Source: Chitinophaga varians
Lineage (GTDB): Bacteria; Bacteroidota; Bacteroidia; Chitinophagales; Chitinophagaceae
Assembly: GCF_014529945.1 (NCBI RefSeq)
Contig: NZ_JACVFB010000001.1
Span: forward strand, 186,001 to 250,000
Direction: 5' to 3'
DNA: 64,000 nt
Position 1 is the stretch's first letter, and each line of letters opens with the position of its first letter. The translations under genes and the position numbers were made by a program. The notes under the pieces were generated by a model. That model was not told where the DNA came from. It made no database searches and was given only the letters and a program-made list of their open reading frames with translations. Below, piece after piece: positions 51,286 to 60,150 of the stretch.

Positions 51286-51810
51286 ATGAAAAAAAAGACG
51301 GCGTCAATATATATGATGGTGGTGGTACTTGCATTATTGAGCGTATCAACTGCTGTGGCCCAGGGGAATACGAGCCAGCAGAAGCTGCCCAATGTACAGG
51401 TGAAAGATATGGATGGAAGACTGATGAATGTGAATAGTTTTTCCAATGGCGGCAAACCAATCATCATCAGTTTTTGGGCTACCTGGTGCAAGCCATGTAT
51501 CTCTGAACTGGAATCCATAGCGGACGACTATGAGGACTGGCAGAAAGTAGCGGGCGTAAAACTGATCGCTATTTCAATTGATGATACCAGGACCAATGGA
51601 GGAATAAAATCACTGGTGTCCTCACGGGGATGGACATACGAAGTGTATAATGACTATAACAAGGACCTGTACCGGGCGCTGGGAATTGCCAACGTGCCCT
51701 ATACCATTGTACTTAACGGAGACGGAAAAGTAGTGGAAAGGCATGCCGGTTATAATCCCGGAGATGAATACCGTTTACTGGAAGTGGTGAAGAAAATTGG
51801 AAAACCATGA
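51286..51810 (+). CDS. TlpA/ResA-like periplasmic thioredoxin
   Basis: Exported protein of 174 aa with a signal peptide (cleavage after AVAQ) and a TlpA-type thioredoxin fold. The active site is FWATWCKPC (Cys68, Cys71), with the cis-Pro loop in NVPYTIVLNGDG. It lies between the Omp28-like gene and the DUF6029 gene; its stop overlaps the next ATG by four bases. It probably reduces or oxidises disulfides of envelope proteins, including perhaps the neighbouring Omp28-like protein. Confidence 0.93.
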   Translation: MKKKTASIYMMVVVLALLSVSTAVAQGNTSQQKLPNVQVKDMDGRLMNVNSFSNGGKPIIISFWATWCKPCISELESIADDYEDWQKVAGVKLIAISIDDTRTNGGIKSLVSSRGWTYEVYNDYNKDLYRALGIANVPYTIVLNGDGKVVERHAGYNPGDEYRLLEVVKKIGKP

Positions 51811-53408
51811 GAAGAAAGATATTCATTATGATCACGATAGCCGGGATCAGTAACGTTTTACGGGCGCAGGAGATACCCGGGAAACTAAGCGGGGGGCTGG
51901 AATCAAATAATCAATATTACATTGACGATAAAGCTACCCAGGCAAAAGCCCCCCGTGATAAAATAGCCACCAATAGTTATTTTACGCTTAATTATACGCT
52001 AAAGAATTTCTATGCCGGGGTGCAGCTGGAATCCTATCTTTCATCCCTGATGGGCTATCCGGAGGGCCTGAAAGGGACAAAACTTACGCATCGTTTTGCC
52101 GGATACCGGACTGACAAAATAGATATTACTGCGGGTAATTTTTATGAACAGTATGGTAATGGATTTGTTTTTCGTTCTTACGAGGAGCGGCAGCTGGGCA
52201 TAGATAATATAATGGATGGCGTCAATGTTCGTTTCACCCCTTTAAAGGGTATCCGTTTAAAAGCATCCTATGGCCTGCAGCGTGTATTGATGGACAATGG
52301 GGAAGGTATCGTGCGTGGAGCAGATCTGGAGCTGGATCCGTTGGACCTCCTGAAGATAAAGCATCGTTGGGGTGTTACAATAGGGGGGAGTGTCGTAAAC
52401 AGGTATCAGCGGTATACAGGCCCTGATGAGGATTTCCCGCCAGGAGTAGATGCCTGGTCCGGCAGACTTCAATTAACACATCCGTATTACAACCTGAACA
52501 TGGAATATGTTGGCAAAAGCGCTGATCCTACGGATGTCAACAAGAATATCTTTAAAAAAGGATCGCTGCTGTATATCAGTCAAACCATTACGACTAATAA
52601 AGGTTTGAGCGCCGATATTGCGTTCCGCCGAATGGAGAATATGGAATTCAGGACAGACAGAACGCAAAAAGATAACGTAGCGGTACTGAATTATCTGCCG
52701 GCATTGACAAAGTTGTACACCTATTCCTTACCTGGTCTATATCCATATGCAGCCCAGTCAATGGGTGAAATAGGCGGGAAAGTGGATGTGTTTTATCACT
52801 TCAAAAGAGGGAGTGCGTTGGGAGGGCACTATGGTACCAAGCTTTCCTTGACGGCATCGATGTACCGCAACCTGGATACCGCCCGGCTGAACTCAAAAGA
52901 AGGCTTCCGTGCAGAATTCTGGAAATTGGGGCCTACGGAATTATATAACGACGTCAATGTTAGTCTGGAACGCAGGTGGACATCATGGGTGAAAACGATT
53001 ATCTCTTACACCAACCTTCGATATAATCAGGGCTATATACAAGGGCCGGGATTTGGAATGGTAAACGCAGATATTGCTGTTGTAGATGTATTGTTGAACT
53101 TTGATAGAAAAAACTCGTTGCGTGGGGAAATACAACATCTGTGGACGGTAGCGGATGAGAGAAACTGGGCTGCAGTATTACTGGAATATGGGTATGCGCC
53201 CGGATGGTCGTTTTTTGCCGGCGATATGATCAATTACCAGTCAAAGAAAATTCACTATTTCAGCGCAGGCGGTGCCTTTAATTATAAGGAGGCGCGGGTG
53301 TCGCTTAGCTATGGCAGACAACGTGCCGGATTATTGTGTGTGGGCGGTATTTGCAGGGTGGTGCCGGCATACAGCGGTGCCAATTTATCGTTCACCTACA
53401 ATTTTTAG
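51807..53408 (+). CDS. DUF6029 outer-membrane protein
   Basis: Exported protein of 533 aa with a signal peptide and extensive amphipathic beta strands (for example YFTLNYTLKNFYAGVQLES, ITAGNFYEQYGNGFVFRSYEERQLG), ending in a terminal aromatic strand (ANLSFTYNF) as in outer-membrane barrels. It matches my recollection of the DUF6029 family. The ATG overlaps the TlpA-like stop (ATGA), so the two are coupled. Function is unknown; the constant neighbourhood with Omp28/TlpA implies a shared envelope task. Confidence 0.82.
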   Translation: MRRKIFIMITIAGISNVLRAQEIPGKLSGGLESNNQYYIDDKATQAKAPRDKIATNSYFTLNYTLKNFYAGVQLESYLSSLMGYPEGLKGTKLTHRFAGYRTDKIDITAGNFYEQYGNGFVFRSYEERQLGIDNIMDGVNVRFTPLKGIRLKASYGLQRVLMDNGEGIVRGADLELDPLDLLKIKHRWGVTIGGSVVNRYQRYTGPDEDFPPGVDAWSGRLQLTHPYYNLNMEYVGKSADPTDVNKNIFKKGSLLYISQTITTNKGLSADIAFRRMENMEFRTDRTQKDNVAVLNYLPALTKLYTYSLPGLYPYAAQSMGEIGGKVDVFYHFKRGSALGGHYGTKLSLTASMYRNLDTARLNSKEGFRAEFWKLGPTELYNDVNVSLERRWTSWVKTIISYTNLRYNQGYIQGPGFGMVNADIAVVDVLLNFDRKNSLRGEIQHLWTVADERNWAAVLLEYGYAPGWSFFAGDMINYQSKKIHYFSAGGAFNYKEARVSLSYGRQRAGLLCVGGICRVVPAYSGANLSFTYNF

Positions 53409-53555
53409 ATAACAGATACTGTTGATTCTTTCATTCGTTATAATAAATAATTGGGATACTGCGTCTATATACGCTGAGCACAATACCGGACGTATTCCGG
53501 CCCGGAATGAATGCTGTATTTGACGCAGTATTTTGAAACCAATCATATTATATTA

Positions 53556-54146
53556 ATGGAGAACAATGCTATCAATGAAGACCAGCAACATTGGGTTGCC
53601 TTTCAAATGGGCGATAAGGATGCTTTAGCGTATTTTTTTAATACATCTATTGAGAACCTATACAACTACGGTTTAAAGTTTACACAAGATGAAGGTGTGA
53701 TAGAAGACACGATACAGGATCTTTTTATCTGCTTGTGGACTACCAGGAATAGGTTGTCTATGCCCGTTTCCGCCAGAAATTATCTGTTAAAGGCATTCCG
53801 CAACCTGCTTTTTAGAAAGTTGTCCCGGTCGCGGAAAATGTCAAAGTACACATCTGAATATGTTTTTTTTGATCTTGAACTTTCTGCGGAAGCAAGTTGT
53901 ATCGAGGTCGAACAACAAATCATCCTGGATAGACGGCTGGAATATGCGCTGTGTCAACTTCCACACCGTCAGAAAGAAGCTATTTATCTGCGTTTTTTTG
54001 AAAATGCATCTTACGAAAAGATAGCCGAGGTAATGGACACCACGGTAAGGGCCAGTTACAAAAATGTTTTTAGAGGACTATGTTATCTTCGTGAAACCCT
54101 TGTTATCATGATCTTTTACTATCTGTTCTGGAAGATGTTGTCATGA
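53556..54146 (+). CDS. ECF-type RNA polymerase sigma factor
   Basis: Sigma-70 family ECF factor of 196 aa. Region 2 contains AYFFNTSIENLYNYGLKF...GVIEDTIQDLFICLW, and region 4 reads LPHRQKEAIYLRFFENASYEKIAEVM followed by the recognition helix. The C-terminus is unusual: LVIMIFYYLFWKMLS is strongly hydrophobic. The ATG at 53556 is the family-consistent start. No FecR-type anti-sigma gene or TonB receptor is adjacent, which is uncommon for Bacteroidota ECF factors; the next gene is on the other strand. Confidence 0.92.
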   Translation: MENNAINEDQQHWVAFQMGDKDALAYFFNTSIENLYNYGLKFTQDEGVIEDTIQDLFICLWTTRNRLSMPVSARNYLLKAFRNLLFRKLSRSRKMSKYTSEYVFFDLELSAEASCIEVEQQIILDRRLEYALCQLPHRQKEAIYLRFFENASYEKIAEVMDTTVRASYKNVFRGLCYLRETLVIMIFYYLFWKMLS

Positions 54147-54182
54147 AATTTAACGGACGCGCTGCGTGTCGCCACCAATTGC

Positions 54183-55151
54183 TCATGACACCTGTTTCCT
54201 GCTCTTCGCAAATTTATGTTCCTGGTATTCTTTCAGCCGGCGGTCCAACAAGGCAGAGGCGATATCATAGCGTTCCTGGTCGAGCGGTATAGCGTCTAAT
54301 ACGGCCGTTGCCGCTTCGCCCAGATAGTTGTTCCGCAGTGCAGGTTCTTGCAGGAAAGTAAGTGCCAGGTCGCGGTTGTAAAGCACATCATGTCCACTGA
54401 GGTTTTTAATATAGGCGTTAATAAACGGCAGTTCGGCAGCAAAGTCTTCTTTTGTGATGTAGCCTCTGTTCAGGCTTTGCGCCCAGTCCAATGCGGAAGT
54501 GGGGCCCGTGGTGGCAATAAGTTTCCTGTCCAGCGCCCATTGCAGGAACATCAGGGCGGAGGTTTTGTAAAAGTTTTGCTCCTTCACAAATTGCTCCGGG
54601 GTACCGTATCCCATTTCGTTGTACAGATGGAATAACGGATTCCGGTAATCCAGTCCCAGCACAATATCTTTAACTATTTGTTCATCCGTGAATTCCGGTC
54701 CCCAGCTTATGTTTTTCTGTTTGTCTACCGGTATGCGCCAGCGGTAGAAGCTTTCGCTGCCATCGTCGTTTAGCCATATGGGTGATATCTCACTGCTTTT
54801 GAGCGTAGGGGCGCCGAGGGAGGCGTTCAGGTGCTCAAAGGTGGCGCTGAAGTCTACCTGGTCCGGGAAAGTGGTCGATGATTTATTGTTGTACCATCTT
54901 GCGCTTACCAGTCGCGGTATAAATATGCCTTTTTTGTCGCCCTGCAGCAGCGGATATGTTGCCAGATATGGTTGCGCATCCAACAGCAGGTCAATTCCCA
55001 GTTTTTTGTTTTCAATCCAGTAGGATGTTTCTGTGGAGCGATTGGAGATAAAAGGCTTCTTCGGATATTTAAATCCGTGCAGCTCCAGGAAAGTAATGAT
55101 GTCCGCGGAATCAATAGCAGATCCCATGAGGCTTACCAGTGTATTGAACAT
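54183..55151 (-). CDS. Hypothetical protein
   Basis: Cytoplasmic protein of 322 aa without signal peptide or membrane segment. The N-terminal part is mixed alpha/beta with aromatic strands (ETSYWIENKKLGIDLLL, GIFIPRLVSARWYN), and the C-terminal third is helical (FYKTSALMFLQWALDRKLIATTGP, KEDFAAELPFINAYIKNLSG). I do not recognise the family. ATG at 55149-55151; an alternative start eight codons later (MGSAIDSAD) is possible. It is a single-gene unit convergent with the sigma factor gene. Confidence 0.75.
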   Translation of the reverse strand: MFNTLVSLMGSAIDSADIITFLELHGFKYPKKPFISNRSTETSYWIENKKLGIDLLLDAQPYLATYPLLQGDKKGIFIPRLVSARWYNNKSSTTFPDQVDFSATFEHLNASLGAPTLKSSEISPIWLNDDGSESFYRWRIPVDKQKNISWGPEFTDEQIVKDIVLGLDYRNPLFHLYNEMGYGTPEQFVKEQNFYKTSALMFLQWALDRKLIATTGPTSALDWAQSLNRGYITKEDFAAELPFINAYIKNLSGHDVLYNRDLALTFLQEPALRNNYLGEAATAVLDAIPLDQERYDIASALLDRRLKEYQEHKFAKSRKQVS

Positions 55152-55384
55152 TCAGTCGGCATTTTTCGGCTTAAGAGATAATGGACGTAAAATAATGAAT
55201 TTTGCCGCTATTGCGATCACCTGTTTAGAAGATCTGTGGCATAGTGCCGGTGGTGCTGGGCGGCTGGCAGTTCCCCTTCCTCCCTTTTTTGATTAAAAGC
55301 ACACGATCTCCTGACAGACTTCTTTATATTAAAAGGTCAACGCTGGTTATCAGCTGTCTTTGTTTCGGGTTCGGATAACAAAAC

Positions 55385-55393
55385 TATATTTGC
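55385..55393 (+). promoter_or_regulatory. -7 box of bluB
   Basis: TATATTTGC matches TAnnTTTGY, 21 bp before the bluB ATG. A TTTG at 55359-55362 is 22 bp upstream of it, slightly long for the usual 19-bp spacing. No cobalamin riboswitch precedes this gene. Confidence 0.5.
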
Positions 55394-55413
55394 GCCACAA
55401 ATACCTTGATGTC

Positions 55414-56061
55414 ATGGAAGGCAAATATTTCGATGAAGCCACAGTTTCGGTACTACAGGAAATCATTCTTCACAGGAGAGATGTAAGAGGAAACCGTTTT
55501 TTGTCCACGCCACTGGATGAAGCCGTCATAGACCAACTGCTGATGGCAGCCCTCCATGCTCCTTCAGTCGGGTTCTCGCAGCCATGGGAGTTTGTGCTGA
55601 TCCGGGACCAGGCCGTTAAACAGCAGGTCAGGGATTCGTTCCGGGAAGAAAATGCCAAAGCCCTGCCACAGTTCGACGAAGAAAAGCAACCGGAATATAT
55701 ACGTCTTAAACTGGAAGGCATTATGGAGGCGCCGCTGAATATTGCCGTGTTCTATAAGCCGTCGGATAAACCGGTGCTGGGGCAAACAGCGATGCCGGAA
55801 GCAGGTCTGTATAGCGTGGTATGCGCGGTGCAGAATATGTGGCTCATGGCCCGTGCCCTGAATATAGGCGTAGGTTGGGTGAGCATTCTGGATGCCGAAA
55901 AGGTAAAGCGGATATTACATGCACCGGCTGATAATAAGCTGGTCGCTTATTTATGTGTGGGGTATACTAACGGATTTTATACGCAGCCTGAGCTGGAAAT
56001 ATTGCAGTGGGAGAAACGGAAAATGAAGGAAGCGGTTGTTTTTAAAGAGGGATATTATTAA
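55414..56061 (+). CDS. bluB: 5,6-dimethylbenzimidazole synthase
   Basis: Flavin-destroying enzyme of the nitroreductase superfamily, 215 aa, that makes the lower ligand of cobalamin from FMN and oxygen. It matches BluB in RRDVRGNRFLSTPLDEAVIDQLL, AALHAPSVGFSQPWEFVLIRD, the central MPEAGLYSVVCAVQNMWLMARAL and GVGWVSILD. The chosen ATG at 55414 fits the family. It converges on cobB with a three-base gap between stop codons. Its presence means this organism can make the DMB form of B12 under aerobic conditions. Confidence 0.95.
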   Translation: MEGKYFDEATVSVLQEIILHRRDVRGNRFLSTPLDEAVIDQLLMAALHAPSVGFSQPWEFVLIRDQAVKQQVRDSFREENAKALPQFDEEKQPEYIRLKLEGIMEAPLNIAVFYKPSDKPVLGQTAMPEAGLYSVVCAVQNMWLMARALNIGVGWVSILDAEKVKRILHAPADNKLVAYLCVGYTNGFYTQPELEILQWEKRKMKEAVVFKEGYY

Positions 56062-56064
56062 ATA

Positions 56065-57357
56065 CTACAAAGAAAGAATTTTTCTAAGGGCGGGGAGATT
56101 GTCGCCAAAATAAAAATGCAGGTAGCTGGCGAAAATGCGATCGTCATAAAAAACAGGCGTGGCCATCATTTCGCCGCGCGCATTAGATACACGGATGGGC
56201 ATGTCCGTTAGGGCCGGGGTATCCACAAAAGTGGAATAATGAAATTCATGTCCCCGCAGTGTGATGCTGTCAAACTCCACTTCTCTATAGCCCAACGCCA
56301 GCTTTTTCTGCTGCATGGTAGTAGACATGGGCAGCACGTCGCACATCTCATAGGGCTGCCCGCTTTCATCGTGTATCGCAGCGCCCAGGTACATCATACC
56401 GCCACATTCGGCGAGTATCTTCCCTTTGAAGGCCTTGACAGCGGTACGCAAGGCGGTATTGGCGGTCAGTTGCGGCAGATGCAACTCCGGATAGCCTCCC
56501 GGTAAATATAACACGTCGGCAGCAGGAAGTGCCTGGTCCTGCAAGGGACTGAAGTAGGTAATCTCCCCGAACGACGATAAGGCTTGTATATTTTGCGGAT
56601 AGATAAAGTTGAACGCCTCATCTTGTGCCACGGCTATCCGCAAACGTCCGGCAGGTTTGTTTTCGGTGGTATATGCCTTACGCGGTGCACGCGTCATCTC
56701 CATCAGTTTATCCAGGTCTATATATTGAGACAGATGATCGGCGGCATCGTTGATGATCTGATCATAATCATGGTCTGCGGAGATATGCAGTCCCAGGTGT
56801 CGGGAAGGAATTTTGATGGAGATATTTTCAGGAAGATAACCTAATGCCGTTAAACCCACATCTGCGGCGGCGTCCTGGAGGAACCTGTAATGAGAGGCGG
56901 TGCTGACAAAATTAAATATGACGCCGGCAATACGCAGGCCGGGGGAGAAATTTTTATAGCCATATAATAATGCTGCTGCGGAATAAGCCATGGCCTTAGC
57001 ATTCACTACCAGTATCACGGGTATGTCCAGGAACATGGCCAGTTCGGCGCTGCTGCCTTCCATCTTTACAGCTCCGTCAAACAGGCCCATCACGCCTTCT
57101 GTAACACTGACATCGGCCTGGGCACTGTACTGCGCGTAGATGTTGCGCACATGCTCGTCGGACATCATGTACCTGTCGAGGTTGATGCCTGGCCGGCCGG
57201 CTGCTATGCTATGGAGCCTGGGGTCTATATAATCCGGGCCGCATTTGAAGGGCTGCACCCGCAAACCTTTGCGCTGCAAGGCCCGCAGTACCGCCAGTGT
57301 AACGGTTGTCTTACCTGCGCCGCTATGTGGCGCCGCTATCAGGAATTGTGGTTGCAT
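56065..57357 (-). CDS. cobB: Cobyrinic acid a,c-diamide synthase
   Basis: Amidotransferase of 430 aa, the normal size. N-terminal ATP-binding AAPHSGAGKTTVTLAVL and GPDYIDPRLHS, then the VTEGVMGLFDG region and a C-terminal glutamine amidotransferase-like domain with the nucleophile in AECGGMMYLG (about residue 318). It amidates the a and c side chains of cobyrinic acid. I chose the ATG at 57355-57357 (MQPQFLIAAPHSG); the upstream open region is non-conserved. It is divergent from the riboswitch-led cob operon and convergent with bluB. Confidence 0.94.
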   Translation of the reverse strand: MQPQFLIAAPHSGAGKTTVTLAVLRALQRKGLRVQPFKCGPDYIDPRLHSIAAGRPGINLDRYMMSDEHVRNIYAQYSAQADVSVTEGVMGLFDGAVKMEGSSAELAMFLDIPVILVVNAKAMAYSAAALLYGYKNFSPGLRIAGVIFNFVSTASHYRFLQDAAADVGLTALGYLPENISIKIPSRHLGLHISADHDYDQIINDAADHLSQYIDLDKLMEMTRAPRKAYTTENKPAGRLRIAVAQDEAFNFIYPQNIQALSSFGEITYFSPLQDQALPAADVLYLPGGYPELHLPQLTANTALRTAVKAFKGKILAECGGMMYLGAAIHDESGQPYEMCDVLPMSTTMQQKKLALGYREVEFDSITLRGHEFHYSTFVDTPALTDMPIRVSNARGEMMATPVFYDDRIFASYLHFYFGDNLPALRKILSL

Positions 57358-57462
57358 GGACGGCAAAGGTATTTCTTTTGTGAAAGTTATTTTCATCGAT
57401 GCCCTCATTGCGGCCCTGAAAAATAAAAACCTCCGCTTCCATCTCCTGAATAGATAATTCCT

Positions 57463-57470
57463 TATCTTCG
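57463..57470 (+). promoter_or_regulatory. -7 box of the riboswitch-led cob operon
   Basis: TATCTTCG, a common variant of TAnnTTTG, lies directly before the riboswitch, placing the transcription start near 57477. No clear -33 TTTG is visible. Confidence 0.45.
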
Positions 57471-57475
57471 CCCCC

Positions 57476-57672
57476 GTTATCAGGTGCATTGTTGTCATTA
57501 CAATGCTTAAAAGGGAATCCGGTGATGCCCACCAGGCGCAAATTCCGGAGCAGTACCCGCTGCTGTAAGTTCACAAAAATGTTGACGGCATAAATGCCAC
57601 TGTCTGATTATCCGACGGGAAGGCGCCGACATACAGAACAAGCCAGAAGACCTGCCTCATAATCTAATATCC
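57476..57672 (+). promoter_or_regulatory. Cobalamin riboswitch
   Basis: The sequence carries the cobalamin-aptamer hallmarks in order: AAAAGGGAATCCGGTG (near 57509-57524), the AATTCCGGAGCAGTACCCGC block leading into TGCTGTAAG (57541-57568), and the B12 box AGCCAGAAGACCTGCC (57641-57656). It precedes the ferredoxin gene by about 130 bp and, by gene order, should lower expression of the ferredoxin, TonB receptor and cob genes when B12 is plentiful. The expression platform (57672-57800) was not resolved. Confidence 0.94.
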
Positions 57673-57800
57673 GGCTTCCGGGACCAGGAGCAACAGGATA
57701 GAAGTCCCCCTCTTCGATGGTGATTTCTCACCCTTTGCATCCCATCCCCGCCGCCGGCATTCTTTAATCGTTAACGGGCTTATTAACTCGATTAATTTTC

Positions 57801-58106
57801 ATGGGCAAAGATCTCTTAAAAGTTAAACGCATCGCGTTTATCTGTAATGGCAACTCCTGCCTCAACAAAGGAGCTGAAGACACCACCGTTTCGTTACGCG
57901 CCGCTATCGCCGCCAGTAATCTCCACGACGAGGTACACACTATCCGTACCCGCTGCACCGGCCAGTGCGAGCATGGCCCTGTTGTATTCATTCATCCTGA
58001 TGGTACCTGGTACAAAAACATGAAGGCAGAATTTACCGCCAACCTGGTTGACTGCCACTTCGTAATCGGCAAGCCCGTGGGCAACGCCGTGTTTTTCCAG
58101 GACTAA
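57801..58106 (+). CDS. Thioredoxin-like [2Fe-2S] ferredoxin
   Basis: Protein of 101 aa with four cysteines in the thioredoxin-like ferredoxin pattern: Cys15 and Cys20 in FICNGNSC, Cys52 and Cys56 in RTRCTGQCEHGP. This fold is found in (2Fe-2S) ferredoxins associated with cobalamin and nitrogen-fixation genes. It is the first gene after the cobalamin riboswitch and lies 27 bp before the TonB receptor. A role in electron supply to a corrin-ring enzyme or in metal handling is inferred from position only. Confidence 0.9.
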   Translation: MGKDLLKVKRIAFICNGNSCLNKGAEDTTVSLRAAIAASNLHDEVHTIRTRCTGQCEHGPVVFIHPDGTWYKNMKAEFTANLVDCHFVIGKPVGNAVFFQD

Positions 58107-58133
58107 TATTTTTATCAACCATCATCAGCTTGC

Positions 58134-60149
58134 ATGAAACACTTTTATACAGCGGCATTGTCGTGCCTGTCCCTGACTGCCTGGGCGCAAGAAACGACTG
58201 ACACTACCAGTAAAAAAATATTTAACCTAAAAGGGGTGGATGTTTCTGCCAACGCAGACAAGGGCGGCCACCTGCTTTCTAAAATAGACCTCCAGCTGCT
58301 GCCGGTAAAATCCGCGCAGGACCTCCTTCGCACGGTCCCCGGCCTCTTCATCGCGCAACACGCAGGCGGAGGGAAGGCGGAGCAGATCTTAGTGCGTGGC
58401 ATCGACAACGACCACGGCACTGACTTCGGCATTTTCGTAGACGGCGTCCCTGTCAATCTGCCCAACCACGCACATGGACAAGGTTATGCTGACATGCACT
58501 TCCTCATTCCGGAAGCCATCGGCAGCGCAGCCTATTACAAAGGGCCGTATGAAGCCAGTCAGGGCGACTTTACCAACGCTGGTGCTGCGGTGTATTCCAC
58601 GCTCTTTAAACCCACCAGCCAGTTTGTGAAAGTAGAGGCGGGCAGCTTCAACAGCGCCAGGGTGGCGGGCCTGGTGAACGTGGTAAACGCGGAAAAACAA
58701 AACGCCTATGTCATCGCGGACTACACTTATACCAACAGCTATTTCGATAACCCGCAGTACTTTAACCGCTTTAATTTTTTAGCGCGTTACAATGTGGCCA
58801 TGAATGCAAAAAATACACTCTCCATTATCGGCTCCGGCTTTACCAGCAGCTGGCATGCGTCCGGACAGGTACCGCAACGTGCCGTTGAAGCGGGGTCGTT
58901 GCCATACTTTGGCTCCATCGATCCGACTGAAGGGGGTAAAACGACCCGCATCAATGCAAATGTGATGCTGGAAACGAATATCAGCGGGCGTTCTGTCATG
59001 AAGCAGCAGGTGTATTATGTAAGAAATAACTTTGACCTATGGTCTAATTTTACATTTTATAAAAATGACCCCACTCATGGCGATGAGATAAAACAGTGGG
59101 AGAGAAGAGATATGGCCGGGTATAAAAATACCTTTAGTCATACGGGTAAATGGAACAATGCCACGCTGCTGACGGAAGCAGGTATCGGCGCTCGCGTCGA
59201 CTTCGTTAACTTAGGCCGCGATCTCGTAGAAGAAAGAATGTTCTTGTCTAACGAAGACTCCAGCCGCGCCATCGTGGGCAACTATTCCGTCTATATCAGT
59301 GAAACGCTGCGATTCACCAATGGCCTGAGTTTCAGCCTGGGCCTCCGGGATGACTTCTTTACCTTCGATCTCCATGATTATCTTATAAAAAATGCCAGTG
59401 GGAGTAAAACAGCCAACCGCCTGAGTCCCAAGTTCAGCGCTTACTACGATGTATCGCCATCATGGACGTTCTTCGCTAAGGCAGCCACGGGCTTTCACTC
59501 CAACTATGCCAACGTAGCTATACAGCATGGGCAATCTGCTGCGGTGCCCCGCTCTTATGGCGCCGACATAGGCACCAACTTCAAGCTGGGCAACAAAGCA
59601 TTGGTGACGGCGACCATCTGGTGGCTGCAATGTGATGCGGAATACAAATTTATTGCCGACGATGGCAGCTTTGAGAATATGGGCCGTACCACCAGAACGG
59701 GTGTGGACGCAGCTTTGCGCTATCACATCGTTAATCCGCTATGGGCCGATGTGAACCTCAATTTCGCACGACCACGGCTGATGGACGAGGTGAAGAATGA
59801 AAACTACATTCCTTTTGCTCCTGTCTTTACCAGTACCGGCGGCCTGACTTACCAGTCCCACAATGGTATCAGCGCCAGTCTGCGTTATCGTTATATGGGT
59901 GAAAGGCCTGCCATCGAAGATAACAGCGTCAAATCCAGGGACTACCTGATCTTCGACGCTGTGGTAAGATATAACTACAAACGCTATGAATGGGCGCTCT
60001 CTGCCGAAAACCTGACTAACAGGAAATGGGCGGAGGCTCAGTTTTATGACGAATCGCAACTGAAGGGCGAGGCTGCACCGGTGATGGACTTCCACATCAC
60101 ACCAGGTACGCCTTTCGCGCTCAGGGCAAGCATGACAGTACGGTTTTAA
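58134..60149 (+). CDS. TonB-dependent receptor under cobalamin riboswitch control
   Basis: Outer-membrane receptor of 671 aa with a signal peptide ending in AWAQ, a plug domain (SAQDLLRTVPGLFIAQHAGGGKAEQILVRGID) and a 22-strand barrel closing with FALRASMTVRF. It has no carboxypeptidase-D-like extension, unlike SusC proteins. The segment GVPVNLPNHAHGQGYADMHFL is His-rich, which is often seen in receptors proposed to take up metals or corrinoids. Riboswitch control and the cob neighbours point to cobalamin, a precursor or cobalt as the cargo; which one cannot be decided. It overlaps no other gene; cobA follows after one base. Confidence 0.9.
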   Translation: MKHFYTAALSCLSLTAWAQETTDTTSKKIFNLKGVDVSANADKGGHLLSKIDLQLLPVKSAQDLLRTVPGLFIAQHAGGGKAEQILVRGIDNDHGTDFGIFVDGVPVNLPNHAHGQGYADMHFLIPEAIGSAAYYKGPYEASQGDFTNAGAAVYSTLFKPTSQFVKVEAGSFNSARVAGLVNVVNAEKQNAYVIADYTYTNSYFDNPQYFNRFNFLARYNVAMNAKNTLSIIGSGFTSSWHASGQVPQRAVEAGSLPYFGSIDPTEGGKTTRINANVMLETNISGRSVMKQQVYYVRNNFDLWSNFTFYKNDPTHGDEIKQWERRDMAGYKNTFSHTGKWNNATLLTEAGIGARVDFVNLGRDLVEERMFLSNEDSSRAIVGNYSVYISETLRFTNGLSFSLGLRDDFFTFDLHDYLIKNASGSKTANRLSPKFSAYYDVSPSWTFFAKAATGFHSNYANVAIQHGQSAAVPRSYGADIGTNFKLGNKALVTATIWWLQCDAEYKFIADDGSFENMGRTTRTGVDAALRYHIVNPLWADVNLNFARPRLMDEVKNENYIPFAPVFTSTGGLTYQSHNGISASLRYRYMGERPAIEDNSVKSRDYLIFDAVVRYNYKRYEWALSAENLTNRKWAEAQFYDESQLKGEAAPVMDFHITPGTPFALRASMTVRF

Positions 60150-60150
60150 T

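Noticed and set aside
55152..55413. Cobalamin riboswitch before bluB
   Set aside because: The gap contains a -7 box but none of the B12-box motifs found before the ferredoxin gene.
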